A stretch of 64,000 nucleotides of DNA from CAIQIA01 sp945861105 (lineage in GTDB: Bacteria > Cyanobacteriota > Cyanobacteriia > PCC-6307 > Cyanobiaceae): assembly GCA_947488815.1 (NCBI GenBank), contig CANLCC010000010.1:1-64000 (forward strand), written 5' to 3'. The notes below the pieces were generated by a model. It was not told the DNA's origin and ran no database searches. It worked only from the letters and a program-made list of their open reading frames with translations. How positions within the stretch are numbered: the stretch's first letter is position 1; each line of letters starts with the position of its first letter. The position numbers and the translations under genes are program-made. Below, in pieces: positions 8,959 to 16,795 of this stretch.

Positions 8959-9417
8959 ATGACCAAGGCCCCTTCCCCTTCGGCGTCTGAGGACGCCAGC
9001 GCCGCCACGGCTGTTCCCGCCTCCAAGGCTGTTCCCGCCGCCACGGCCTCTGCATCTACCGCAGCCTCCGGCGCCGCGGACCCAGCCCCCTACGCCATCG
9101 TCGAGGCCTGCGGGCAGCAGTTCTGGCTGCAACCCAACAGGTACTACGACTTCGACCGGCTGGCGGCCGATGTCGACGCCACCCTCACCCTCGACGAGGT
9201 GCTGCTGGTGTCTGATGCCGGCGGTGTGACCGTCGGCCAGCCCTACGTGAAGGGTGGACAGGTGACCCTGCGGGTGCTGGCCCATCGCCGGGGACCGAAG
9301 ATCATCGTGTACAAGATGCGCAAGAAGAAGAAGACCCGGCGCAAGAACGGCCACCGCCAGGAACTCACCCGGGTGATGGTCGAATCCATCACCGTGGCCG
9401 GCAAGGCCCTGGCCTGA
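8959..9417 (+). CDS. rplU: 50S ribosomal protein L21 with Ala/Ser-rich N-terminal extension
   Basis: L21 is a large-subunit protein binding 23S rRNA. The conserved core starts near residue 45 (YAIVEACGQQFWLQPNRYY) and includes the basic stretch KMRKKKKTRRKNGHRQ and the end VESITVAGKAL. Ahead of it are about 44 residues of Ala/Ser/Pro-rich low-complexity sequence that standard bacterial L21 (about 100-105 residues) lacks. No other in-frame ATG lies between 8959 and the core, so the extension seems to be translated unless a GTG is used. rpmA follows 91 bases later, the usual rplU-rpmA pairing. Confidence 0.93.
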   Translation: MTKAPSPSASEDASAATAVPASKAVPAATASASTAASGAADPAPYAIVEACGQQFWLQPNRYYDFDRLAADVDATLTLDEVLLVSDAGGVTVGQPYVKGGQVTLRVLAHRRGPKIIVYKMRKKKKTRRKNGHRQELTRVMVESITVAGKALA

Positions 9418-9508
9418 TCCCAGGTCCGGCGGCCCTCAGTCCCGGTGACTTCCCACCTCGATCACCCTCCACGACTCCCGTCCACGTCTCCCCTCCGAAA
9501 GTCTCCCG

Positions 9509-9772
9509 ATGGCCCACAAGAAAGGCACAGGCTCCACCCGCAACGGTCGTGATTCGAACTCCAAGCGGCTCGGTGTGAAGCGTTACGGCGGCGAGAAGGT
9601 CACCGCCGGCTCCATCCTGATCCGCCAGCGGGGCACCAGCGTCCTGCCCGGCACCCACGTGGGTCAGGGGTCCGACGACACCCTCTTCGCCCTCGTCGAT
9701 GGGGTGGTGGTGTTCGAGACGATCCGCCGCAACACCCGCGAGCGCAAGCGCATCTCGGTTGCTCCCCTCTGA
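9509..9772 (+). CDS. rpmA: 50S ribosomal protein L27
   Basis: L27 reaches the peptidyl-transferase centre with its N-terminal tail. The 87-residue product begins MAHKKGTGSTRNGRDSNSKR and contains GVKRYGGEKVTAGSILIRQRG and FALVDGVVVFE, all diagnostic. As in other cyanobacteria there is no Firmicutes-type cleaved N-terminal leader. It is the second gene of an rplU-rpmA unit and ends ahead of a strong hairpin at 9808-9844. Confidence 0.98.
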   Translation: MAHKKGTGSTRNGRDSNSKRLGVKRYGGEKVTAGSILIRQRGTSVLPGTHVGQGSDDTLFALVDGVVVFETIRRNTRERKRISVAPL

Positions 9773-9807
9773 CCCCGCCCCTCTGACCCGCCTCCCTGGC
9801 CGGAGCT

Positions 9808-9844
9808 CCGCACCTACCCCTGGCTCCGCAGGGTGTAGGTGCGG
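9808..9844. terminator. GC-rich hairpin between convergent rpmA and methyltransferase genes
   Basis: Arms CCGCACCTAC and GTAGGTGCGG extend inward through CCCTG/CAGGG with a one-base bulge. This gives a stem of about 15 bp around a GCTCCG loop. It lies just after rpmA and overlaps the last codons of the leftward methyltransferase gene, as expected for a bidirectional terminator. No T-tract follows on either strand, so it may act as an mRNA 3'-end stabiliser instead. Confidence 0.55.
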
Positions 9845-10563
9845 GCGGTGATCAGATACGGATGGAAGCGTTCCAGCAACCGGTCCTGCAGCACTTCGAA
9901 GAATCGGTGCACCAGGGTGGGGTCATCGATGTGAAACGGATATTCCCCCTGGAATCCCTTGAAGAAGTACCAGTTCAACAGGGCCATTCCACCCTCTGGC
10001 GTCAGTCTGTCCGCCAGTTGTCCCAACAATCCGGCCGGATCGGGCACATGTTCCAGCACGTCCAGGCAGGTCATGCTGTCAAAACGCTGGGGCAGCTGAC
10101 CGTCATCCAGGTCCCGGCAGCAGATGATCCGGTCCTGCAGCCCCAGCCTTCGGGCCCGCCAGGCCACGAACTCGCGGTTGGTGCCGTTGAGGTCCACCAT
10201 CCACACCCTGCGGACCTGCGGCAGGGCAGCGGCGGCAAGGGCATGGCTGCCGATGCCCCCGCCGAAATCCAGGTGATCGCCGTGGGCGGCGGTCATCTGG
10301 ACCCTGAGGGTGTCGGCGATGTAATCGGCACTCTGCAGATGCCAGCCGGCAAGCTCAAACAGATGGCCGGTGCCGACATCGGTTTCATAGAACCGTTCGC
10401 AGCCGGAGGCATCGAGGGCTGTGGGCTGCAGCTGGGCCAGGGCGTCGGTGGCCGCTGCCATCCGGGGCTCAAGCTCCCCTGGCGGCAGCTTCAGGAAGGT
10501 CTCCAGATGCTCCCTGAGGGCGAAGCCATCGGCGAGGAAGGCCTGAATGTCGAGCGCCACCAT
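9814..10563 (-). CDS. Class I SAM-dependent methyltransferase
   Basis: The 249-residue protein has a Rossmann-type SAM site, HLDFGGGIGSHALAAA (motif I, near residues 97-110), an acidic end of beta-2 in VWMVDLNG, and the post-motif segment MTCLDVLEHVPDPAGLL. These place it in the broad UbiG/Methyltransf_11-like group. The substrate cannot be deduced. A first helical region of about 70 residues precedes the catalytic domain. It converges on rpmA and is divergent from truB (53 bases). ATG at 10563 is the first in frame. Confidence 0.8.
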   Translation of the reverse strand: MVALDIQAFLADGFALREHLETFLKLPPGELEPRMAAATDALAQLQPTALDASGCERFYETDVGTGHLFELAGWHLQSADYIADTLRVQMTAAHGDHLDFGGGIGSHALAAAALPQVRRVWMVDLNGTNREFVAWRARRLGLQDRIICCRDLDDGQLPQRFDSMTCLDVLEHVPDPAGLLGQLADRLTPEGGMALLNWYFFKGFQGEYPFHIDDPTLVHRFFEVLQDRLLERFHPYLITARTYTLRSQG

Positions 10564-10616
10564 GGCAGCCCCTGCAACCGGACCACCGTAGGGGGCGCCC
10601 CGCCCGCCCTCCGGCC

Positions 10617-11495
10617 ATGACCAGCGCCTGCGGCTTTCTGGTGCTGGACAAGCCCGCCGGGCCCACCTCCCACGACTGTGTTGCCCTGGCCCGACGCCGC
10701 CTCGGCCTCCGGCGCATCGGCCATGGCGGCACCCTCGATCCGGCGGTGACCGGGGTGCTCCCCCTGGCGGTGGGACCGGCCACCCGGCTGCTGCCGTACC
10801 TCGACGGCCGCAAGGAGTATGCAGGCACCATCCAGCTGGGGCTGCGCACGGTCACGGACGATCTGCAGGGAGAGGTGCTGGAACGCCAGCCCTGGCCTGC
10901 CCTCGAGGCGGCGGCCCTCGAGACCGAACTGCTGGGCTTTCTGGGGAGCCTGCACCAGCGCCCCCCCCAGGTGAGCGCTGTCCACGTCGATGGGGAACGG
11001 GCCCATGCGCGGGTGCGCCGCGGCGAAGCCCTCGACCTGCCCGAGCGGTTGGTGACCATCGACGATCTGCGGCTGACCCACTGGGATCCGCAGACCGGCG
11101 TTGTGGGGCTGTGGCTGCGCTGCTCGGCCGGCACCTATGTGCGGGCCCTGGCGCGGGACCTGGGTCAACGGCTGGGCTGCGGGGGGGCCCTGGCCTCCCT
11201 GCGACGCACCCATGCCCTGGGGTTCGGCCTCGACCAGGCCCTGGCGCCGGAGCAGCTGCAGCCCGGCATTCCCCTGCAGGATCCGCTGATCGCCCTGGGT
11301 CACCTGCCCCGCCGCCGGCTGGACAGCCACGAATGGCTGGCCTGGACCCGGGGTCAGCGGCTGCCGGCGGGTGAGGAGGGACCGGAGGAGGAGGCGGTGG
11401 TGATGCTGCGGCCGGATGGCAGTCTGGCGGGCATGGCTCGCCGCAGCGACGATGGTCGCCTGCAGCCCCGGCTCGTGTTCGATGCCAGCGGCTGA
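10617..11495 (+). CDS. truB: tRNA pseudouridine(55) synthase
   Basis: TruB converts U55 in the T-loop of tRNAs to pseudouridine. In 292 residues the N-terminal GFLVLDKPAGPTSHD and the catalytic box GHGGTLDPAVTGVLPL are visible, with catalytic Asp at 41. The downstream motifs KEYAGTIQLG and RCSAGTYVRALARDLG are also present. A C-terminal segment of about 60 residues follows the catalytic core. It is followed 33 bases later by the YebC-family gene on the same strand. Confidence 0.96.
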   Translation: MTSACGFLVLDKPAGPTSHDCVALARRRLGLRRIGHGGTLDPAVTGVLPLAVGPATRLLPYLDGRKEYAGTIQLGLRTVTDDLQGEVLERQPWPALEAAALETELLGFLGSLHQRPPQVSAVHVDGERAHARVRRGEALDLPERLVTIDDLRLTHWDPQTGVVGLWLRCSAGTYVRALARDLGQRLGCGGALASLRRTHALGFGLDQALAPEQLQPGIPLQDPLIALGHLPRRRLDSHEWLAWTRGQRLPAGEEGPEEEAVVMLRPDGSLAGMARRSDDGRLQPRLVFDASG

Positions 11496-11528
11496 CGGCG
11501 GGCCTCCCTCCGATCCGTTCCGACTCCG

Positions 11529-12257
11529 ATGGCCGGCCACAGCAAGTGGGCACAGATCAAGCGGCAGAAGGCCGTGGTGGATGCCCGCCGCGGGGTGGTC
11601 TTCACGCGGCTCGCCCGCGAAATCACCGTGGCCGCCCGCCAGGGCTCCGACCCGGCCGGCAACTTCCAGCTGCGCACCGCCGTCGAAAAGGCCCGGGCCG
11701 CAGGCGTGCCCAACGCCAACATCGAGCGGGCCATCGCCAAGGGCTCCGGCCAGGGGGCCGGCCAGGGTGACAGCTTCGAGGTGGTGCGCTACGAGGGCTA
11801 TGGCCCGGGCGGCGTGGCGGTGCTCGTGGAAGCCCTCACTGACAATCGCAACCGCACGGCCGCCGATGTGCGGCTCGCCTTCAGCAAGAACGGCGGCAAC
11901 CTGGGGGAGAGTGGCTGCGTCGCCTACCTGTTCGACCAGCTGGGGGTCATCTGGCTCGAGGGGGGTGAACCCCTGGCCGAAGATCCGCTGCTGGAGCTGT
12001 TGCTGGATCTCGACGTGCACAGCTACCGCCTGGACGACTGCCAGGGGGAGATCTGGTGTCCACTGCCATCCCTGGAGGGCCTCCACCGGCAGCTGCTGGC
12101 GGCAGGCTGGCCGGTGCAGGAGGCCGAACGGCGATGGCGACCCCAGACCCTCGTGGAGCTGGCAGATCCCGACAGCCTGCAGCTGCTGGAACGGCTGCTG
12201 GACACACTCGATGGCCTCGACGACGTCCGCAGCGTCAACTGCAACCTGGCCGCCTGA
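11529..12257 (+). CDS. YebC/PmpR family protein
   Basis: The 242 residues match the YebC (DUF28/TACO1) family, described as transcriptional regulators or as translation factors relieving ribosome stalling. The N-terminus MAGHSKWAQIKRQKAVVDARRG and the segment VPNANIERAIAKGSG are signature sequence. The middle domain carries EGYGPGGVAVLVEALTDN. In the third domain SKNGGNLGESGCVAYLF is typical. It probably shares transcription with truB and converges on nagB with a 6-base gap. Whether this copy works on DNA or ribosomes cannot be told from sequence. Confidence 0.93.
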   Translation: MAGHSKWAQIKRQKAVVDARRGVVFTRLAREITVAARQGSDPAGNFQLRTAVEKARAAGVPNANIERAIAKGSGQGAGQGDSFEVVRYEGYGPGGVAVLVEALTDNRNRTAADVRLAFSKNGGNLGESGCVAYLFDQLGVIWLEGGEPLAEDPLLELLLDLDVHSYRLDDCQGEIWCPLPSLEGLHRQLLAAGWPVQEAERRWRPQTLVELADPDSLQLLERLLDTLDGLDDVRSVNCNLAA

Positions 12258-12263
12258 AGGCCC

Positions 12264-13013
12264 TCAGTCCAGCTGCGCCGCCGCCTCCCGGTCACACACC
12301 ACCCGCACCCGGGGATGGGCCTGCAACCAGCTGGCGGGCAGTTCGGCGGCCGCAGGCTCCTGCAGGGCCCGCCGCAGGATCCCGGCCTTGGCGGCTCCCA
12401 GCACCACCAGCAGCAGCTCCCGGGCCGCCAGGATCTCGGCCAGCCCCAGGGTGATGGCCTGGACCGGCACGCTGGCGGGATCCCCACCGAAGGCGCCGGC
12501 GTTCTGGCGCCGGGTGCTGCCACTGAGCTGCACCACCCGGCAGGGGGCCGTCGCGGCACACGGGGGTTCGTTGAAGCCCACGTGGCCGTTGCTGCCCAGG
12601 CCCAGCAGCTGCAGCCCCAGGCCCCGACGGCGCACCGCCTCGCCATAGCGGGCGGCTTCAGCGGCCGGGTCGGCGGCGGCGCCGTCGGGAAGCTGGAGGG
12701 CCTGCGACGGCAGACCGAGGGGCCGGCCCAGGTGGTGCTGCATGTACGCGCCGAAGGAGCGGGGATCCTGGGCCGTCAGGCCCACGTACTCGTCGAGGTT
12801 GAAACTGCGCCAGCCATGGGGATCAAAGCGGCCGTCGTCCCTGAGGCCCTCGCAGAGGGCCCCATAGACAGGCTCCATGGTGCGGCCCGTGGCCAGGCCA
12901 GTGGGGGGCTGCTGCGGATCGCAGAGGGGATCGATCAGCAGAGCGGCCGCCCTCTGGGCGACGGCAGCGGCGTCGGGCAGCACCTCAACGGCGGGGGCCA
13001 GGCAGGGGGGCAT
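12264..13013 (-). CDS. nagB: Glucosamine-6-phosphate deaminase/6-phosphogluconolactonase family, NagB-like
   Basis: NagB isomerises and deaminates glucosamine-6-phosphate to fructose-6-phosphate and ammonia. The 249-residue protein shows the phosphate-binding ATGRTMEPVY, the active-site FNLDEYVGL with Asp73, and LGLGSNGHVGFNEP with His144 and Glu149. This set is characteristic of the deaminase branch rather than phosphogluconolactonase. It lies 16 bases after the SpoIID-like gene on the same strand. That pairing might reflect amino-sugar or cell-wall turnover, which is inference. Confidence 0.85.
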   Translation of the reverse strand: MPPCLAPAVEVLPDAAAVAQRAAALLIDPLCDPQQPPTGLATGRTMEPVYGALCEGLRDDGRFDPHGWRSFNLDEYVGLTAQDPRSFGAYMQHHLGRPLGLPSQALQLPDGAAADPAAEAARYGEAVRRRGLGLQLLGLGSNGHVGFNEPPCAATAPCRVVQLSGSTRRQNAGAFGGDPASVPVQAITLGLAEILAARELLLVVLGAAKAGILRRALQEPAAAELPASWLQAHPRVRVVCDREAAAQLD

Positions 13014-13029
13014 GGGCGACGGCCCTGTC

Positions 13030-14238
13030 CTAGGGCGGTGGCGGGGGTTGGGGCCAGGCTGGCCCAGCGGCGGTCACCAGCGCCAGGGGGCGGTAGGGCT
13101 GCAGGGTCACATTGCTGTAGTAGTGGCCGAGGATCCGCTCGAACGACACGCCTTTCAGGGCCAGGCCGTAGGTGCCCCACTGGCTCAGGCCCACCCCATG
13201 GCCGTAGCCGCGGCCCTCGGCCACCAGCGAAGGTCGCAACCCCAGCCAGCTGCCCACCCGTTCGAGCACCGTGTCCGGATCTTCGGGGGGTCTGAAGCGC
13301 ACGAAGCTGCTGCGCAACCCCAGGCGCTGGCGCAGCTGGCTGCCGCTGAGGCTGAGTTCACCGCCGGGCCCCCGCACCAGCACCTGCCGCAACCGGCCGG
13401 TGCTGGTCTGGCTGATCGGGTCGATGGCGCTGGCCCCGCCGGTTTCGGGGAAGGCGGCCTGCAACTGGCCCTCATCGAAGCCGACGGTCCAGCGGTAGAC
13501 GGGGCTGTCCTGGTCGTAGTCGACGACGCTGCGCAGGTAGGGCAGCTGCCGCGGCCACACCTCACCGCTGTTCTCGGTCATGCCGCCACTGCTGCTGAAG
13601 AACACCGAATCGATCAGCTGGCCCCGGTGGGTGAGCACCAGGCTGCGGGTGCTGGCCACGGCGGCGCGGGTGGTCTCGGTCTCGGCCTCAAGACCGCGAT
13701 AGACCTGATGGCTGACCGTTGACCCCAGGTCGACATCGGCCCCGGGCCGCCAGAGCCGCAGGGCATAGGTGCGGGCGGCCACGGCCTGCACCCGCAGGGC
13801 TTCCAGGGGCCAGCGGGCCGGCATCTCACTGCCGACGACGCTGGCCAGGTACCGCTCGACCCCCAACCGGTTGACCGCCTGCAGCCGTCCGGCCTGGGCC
13901 CGCAGCCGCAGGCTGCCCGCATAACGCCGCTGCTGCAGCCAGAAGCTGCCGTCCGCTCCCTGCGGTTCAAGCCACACATCGGTGGGGGCCTGCGGCAGCC
14001 CCACGATGCGGTCATCTTCCGCCCGCAGGGTGACGCCCTGCTCGATCAGTCCCAGCCGTTCACCGCTGGCGCTGCGCAGCAGCAGCCCCCCCTCGGCGGG
14101 GACCACCCGCAGGGCACCGTCCTCGGCCAGCAGCACCCGCAGCTGCGGTTCCCGCCCGGCTGCGGCGGGCCCAGGGCAGAGCCACGGCAGCAGAACCAGA
14201 AGGGCCGCCAGGGCCGGGGGGTGGCGGAGAGGCGCCAT
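13030..14238 (-). CDS. SpoIID/LytB domain protein, probably secreted
   Basis: SpoIID-domain proteins act on or near peptidoglycan; in Bacillus SpoIID is a lytic transglycosylase, and the family also enhances amidases. From ATG 14238 the 402-residue product begins with a signal peptide (hydrophobic stretch LAALLVLLPWLCPGPAAAG). The SpoIID domain includes YLASVVGSEMPARWPLEALRVQAVAARTYA and the C-terminal GYGHGVGLSQWGTYGLALKG. The tail is Pro-rich. The longer upstream open frame runs through antisense of rnz and is not credible. The gene is divergent from rnz (73 bases). Confidence 0.88.
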   Translation of the reverse strand: MAPLRHPPALAALLVLLPWLCPGPAAAGREPQLRVLLAEDGALRVVPAEGGLLLRSASGERLGLIEQGVTLRAEDDRIVGLPQAPTDVWLEPQGADGSFWLQQRRYAGSLRLRAQAGRLQAVNRLGVERYLASVVGSEMPARWPLEALRVQAVAARTYALRLWRPGADVDLGSTVSHQVYRGLEAETETTRAAVASTRSLVLTHRGQLIDSVFFSSSGGMTENSGEVWPRQLPYLRSVVDYDQDSPVYRWTVGFDEGQLQAAFPETGGASAIDPISQTSTGRLRQVLVRGPGGELSLSGSQLRQRLGLRSSFVRFRPPEDPDTVLERVGSWLGLRPSLVAEGRGYGHGVGLSQWGTYGLALKGVSFERILGHYYSNVTLQPYRPLALVTAAGPAWPQPPPPP

Positions 14239-14311
14239 GGCAACACCGTGTCGGCGCCATTGTGGGGTGGCCGTCGAGCCCGTGGCAGCATCGGGAACCC
14301 CATCTGAGCGC

Positions 14312-15271
14312 GTGCAGGTCACCTTTCTGGGCACCAGTTCGGGCGTGCCCACCCGCAGTCGCAACGTCTCCGCCGTGGCGGTGCGTCCACCGCAGCGGGC
14401 GGAGCTGTGGCTGTTCGACTGTGGCGAGGGCACCCAGCACCAGTTCCTGCGCAGCGATCTGCGGGTGTCGCAGCTGCGGCGCATCTTCATCACCCACATG
14501 CACGGCGACCATGTGTTCGGCCTGCCGGGGTTGCTGGCGAGCCTGGGCATGGCCGGCACCTGCACTGGCCTCGATCTGCACGGCCCCCGGCCCCTGGAGG
14601 CGTTCGTGCTGGGGGCCCTCGAGCACTCGTCGACCCGCATCGGCTACCCCCTGCGCTTCCATCCGGTGGAAGACTGCGCCCGCCGCGGCAGCCCGGTGCT
14701 GCAGGACGGGGATCTGACGGTGACCTGTGCGCCGCTGCGCCATCGCATCCCGGCCTTCGGCTACCGGCTGCAGCAGGCCGAGCGGCCCGGTCGTTTCGAC
14801 CCCGAGGCGGCCCGCGCCCTCGGCCTCGCCCCCGGCCCCGTCTTCGCCCGCCTCAAGGCCGGGGAGACCGTGGAGCTCGAGGATGGGCGCCGGATCGACG
14901 GCCGCCGGCTCTGCGGTGCCCCGCAGCCCGGCCTCTCCCTGGCGTACTGCACCGACACGGTGTTCAGCGAAAGCGCCGTCTCCCTGGCCCGGGGGGTCGA
15001 CCTGCTGATCCACGAGGCCACCTTCAGCCATGGGGATGCCGAGCTGGCGTTCCAGCGCCAGCACTCCACCAGCACCATGGCGGCCCAGACCGCCGCCGAA
15101 GCCGGTGCCTCGAGGCTGCTGCTCACCCACCTCAGCCCCCGCTATGCGCCGGGCAACGGCACCACCCCCGAAGATCTGCTGGCCGAAGCCCGGGCGATCT
15201 TTCCGTCCACTGATCTGGCCCGGGACCTGCTGGCCATCGATCTGGTCCCGGGGGCCTGCAACAGTTCGTGA
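14312..15271 (+). CDS. rnz: Ribonuclease Z
   Basis: RNase Z is the metallo-beta-lactamase-fold endonuclease that matures tRNA 3' ends. The GTG at 14312 puts the conserved MQVTFLGTSSGVPTRSRN at the very start and gives 319 residues, normal for the short-form enzyme. The zinc motif HMHGDH is at 62-67. Further ligands are in APLRHRIPAFGY, AYCTDTVFSE and LLLTHLSPRY. The gene precedes psbV by 83 bases on the same strand. Confidence 0.95.
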   Translation: MQVTFLGTSSGVPTRSRNVSAVAVRPPQRAELWLFDCGEGTQHQFLRSDLRVSQLRRIFITHMHGDHVFGLPGLLASLGMAGTCTGLDLHGPRPLEAFVLGALEHSSTRIGYPLRFHPVEDCARRGSPVLQDGDLTVTCAPLRHRIPAFGYRLQQAERPGRFDPEAARALGLAPGPVFARLKAGETVELEDGRRIDGRRLCGAPQPGLSLAYCTDTVFSESAVSLARGVDLLIHEATFSHGDAELAFQRQHSTSTMAAQTAAEAGASRLLLTHLSPRYAPGNGTTPEDLLAEARAIFPSTDLARDLLAIDLVPGACNSS

Positions 15272-15354
15272 GTCGCCGGCCCGATCCAGTCCGGAGCGCC
15301 TGTTCTGCGTGATACAAGGGCTCTGGCGTCCGTCCCCCTCTGCACGTTTTCTCC

Positions 15355-15858
15355 ATGTCCACCGTCCTTCAGGGTCTGCGGCGTGCCGTCGTACTGCTGC
15401 TGCTGCCCCTGGCCCTGCTGCTGCTGCCAACCGCGGCCGAGGCGCTGCAATGGGATGCCGAGACCCTCACCGTTCCTGCCGATCCCAGCGGCACCACGGT
15501 CACCTTCAGTGAGCCCGAGATCAAGTCCGGACGGAAGATCTTCAACTCCAGCTGCGGCACCTGCCATGCCGGCGGCATCACCAAGACCAATCAGAACGTG
15601 GGCCTCGACCCCGAGACCCTGGCCCTGGCGACTCCGCCCCGCGACAACGTCGAGGCACTGGTCGACTACTTCAAGGACCCCACCTCCTATGACGGCGAGG
15701 TCTCCATCGCCGATGTGCATCCGAGCCTGCGCAGCGCCGACGTGTTCGTGAAGATGCGCGACCTGGACGATGAAGACCTGCGTCTCATCGCCGGCTACAT
15801 CCTGGTGGCGCCGAAGGTTCAGGGTCCCCAGTGGGGGGGCGGCAAGATCTATTTCTGA
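15355..15858 (+). CDS. psbV: Photosystem II extrinsic cytochrome c550
   Basis: PsbV binds the lumenal face of photosystem II and stabilises the oxygen-evolving cluster. The 167-residue precursor has a signal peptide ending near TAAEA (about residue 30), giving a mature protein of about 137 residues. The heme c site is C67-G-T-C70-H71. The C-terminus ILVAPKVQGPQWGGGKIYF is diagnostic for PsbV and separates it from cytochrome c6. A possible extended -10 element, TGATACAAG, lies at 15310-15318. It is monocistronic here; the next gene is convergent. Confidence 0.96.
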   Translation: MSTVLQGLRRAVVLLLLPLALLLLPTAAEALQWDAETLTVPADPSGTTVTFSEPEIKSGRKIFNSSCGTCHAGGITKTNQNVGLDPETLALATPPRDNVEALVDYFKDPTSYDGEVSIADVHPSLRSADVFVKMRDLDDEDLRLIAGYILVAPKVQGPQWGGGKIYF

Positions 15859-15867
15859 TCTGCCCCG

Positions 15868-16266
15868 TCAGGTCTGACGGATCGCATCCCGACCGGGATC
15901 CTCGGCCGGCGGCTCTGGAGGCGTCACCTCCAGGGTCGTCGGTTTTCTGCTGTACCACCATTCCTGCAGCCCGGGGCTGAGCCGTTCGGCGAACAAGGTG
16001 ATGGTGGTGACCGTCGGCCGCAGGCCGGGTTGCAGCAGCTCGACCACGTAGGTGGGGCACCGACGGGCCGCCAGGTCAGGCACGAGGCGGCGGCCGACCC
16101 GTCGCCAGCTCGGCTCCTTGCTGCGCCACTGCAGGCGGCAGCAGGGCCAGGGCAACTCTTCGCGATCAAACAGGCGGCAGCAGGGACCCAGCACCCGGAA
16201 GCTGTACATGCCCCCGGGACTGGGCCGTTCGCTGCCGCTGGGGAGCAGGCGGTCGTGGTGCGTCAC
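15868..16266 (-). CDS. Small Cys-rich protein of unknown function
   Basis: I do not recognise this family. From the GTG at 16266 the 132-residue product starts MTHHDRLLPSGSERP and contains two vicinal Cys pairs 14 residues apart (GPCCRLF and PWPCCRLQW), a basic middle, and a Pro/Glu-rich tail. There is no signal peptide or membrane segment. The open frame continues upstream but through the petF terminator and petF antisense, so the short start is preferred. It lies downstream of petF and converges on psbV. The paired cysteines could bind metal or form disulfides; this is inference. Confidence 0.55.
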   Translation of the reverse strand: MTHHDRLLPSGSERPSPGGMYSFRVLGPCCRLFDREELPWPCCRLQWRSKEPSWRRVGRRLVPDLAARRCPTYVVELLQPGLRPTVTTITLFAERLSPGLQEWWYSRKPTTLEVTPPEPPAEDPGRDAIRQT

Positions 16267-16295
16267 AGCCGGGGGGAACAGGGGGAAGGCGGAGC

Positions 16296-16322
16296 AAAAA
16301 AAAGCCACCCCCGCAGGGGTGG
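16296..16322 (-). terminator. Rho-independent terminator of petF
   Basis: On the minus strand, CCACCCC and GGGGTGG arms around a TGCG loop are followed directly by eight T residues. It sits 36 bases beyond the petF stop and 29 bases before the next leftward gene. It is the clearest intrinsic terminator in the window. A second GC hairpin without a T-tract (16327-16346) lies between it and petF. Confidence 0.9.
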
Positions 16323-16358
16323 TGACGCCCCCGGTGACCCGGGGGCAGCGGCAGGGGC

Positions 16359-16658
16359 TCAGTAGAGCTCTTCTTCCGCGTGGGTCTTGATGGTGACGTC
16401 GCTGGTGGGGTAGGCGACGCAGGTCAGCACGAAGCCGGCCTCGATCTGATCGTCGTCGAGGAAGCTCTGATCGCTCTGGTCGACGGTGCCTGCGGTGATC
16501 TTGCCGGCACAGGTGCTGCAGGCACCGGCACGGCAGGAATAGGGCAGGTCGATGCCCTGCTCTTCGGCGGCATCGAGGATGTACTGATCGTCGGGAACCT
16601 CGATGGTCTTGTTCAGGCCCTCGCTCTCGTTGATGAGGGTGACCTTGTAGGACGCCAT
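16359..16658 (-). CDS. petF: [2Fe-2S] plant-type ferredoxin
   Basis: Ferredoxin I carries electrons from photosystem I to ferredoxin-NADP reductase and other acceptors. At 99 residues it has the standard length. The cluster ligands are Cys42, Cys47, Cys50 and Cys80 (SCRAGACSTCAG and VLTCVAYPTSD). The acidic surface (QSDQSFLDDDQIEAGF) and C-terminal HAEEELY are typical of the photosynthetic form. It has its own upstream gap of 131 bases with two palindromes and ends at a strong terminator, so it is probably expressed as a single-gene unit. Confidence 0.97.
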   Translation of the reverse strand: MASYKVTLINESEGLNKTIEVPDDQYILDAAEEQGIDLPYSCRAGACSTCAGKITAGTVDQSDQSFLDDDQIEAGFVLTCVAYPTSDVTIKTHAEEELY

Positions 16659-16724
16659 GGCATTGATGGTGGCTCAGGTCCTCGGCAAGCCGGGCCTGTG
16701 GGCGGGTCCTTTCTACACCTGACG

Positions 16725-16739
16725 CGCGGGGTCCCCGCG
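16725..16739. repeat. GC palindrome upstream of petF
   Basis: CGCGGGG-T-CCCCGCG is a perfect inverted repeat with 7-bp arms. It lies 66 bases upstream of the petF ATG and just upstream, in the petF direction, of GTGTAGAAAGG, a plausible -10 region. It may be an operator, but palindromes of this composition also arise by chance in 70% GC DNA. Confidence 0.45.
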
Positions 16740-16770
16740 GTTGCAGGACGAAGGCCAATCGGACAACCAA

Positions 16771-16795
16771 GACTGATAAGACAGCGTTATCAGTC
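16771..16795. repeat. AT-containing inverted repeat spanning the prmA stop codon
   Basis: GACTGATAA and TTATCAGTC are perfect 9-bp arms around a 7-base loop. The repeat includes the prmA TGA (16790-16792) and lies about 113 bases upstream of the petF start. It may be a weak terminator for serA-prmA (followed on the minus strand by TTGGTTGTCC, only a partial T-tract) or a binding site for a petF regulator. Confidence 0.6.

Noticed and set aside
16327..16346. GC hairpin GCCCCCGG/CCGGGGGC after petF as a second terminator
   Set aside because: It has no T-tract, and the adjacent hairpin at 16296-16322 with eight T residues is a better terminator; this may only stabilise the mRNA end.
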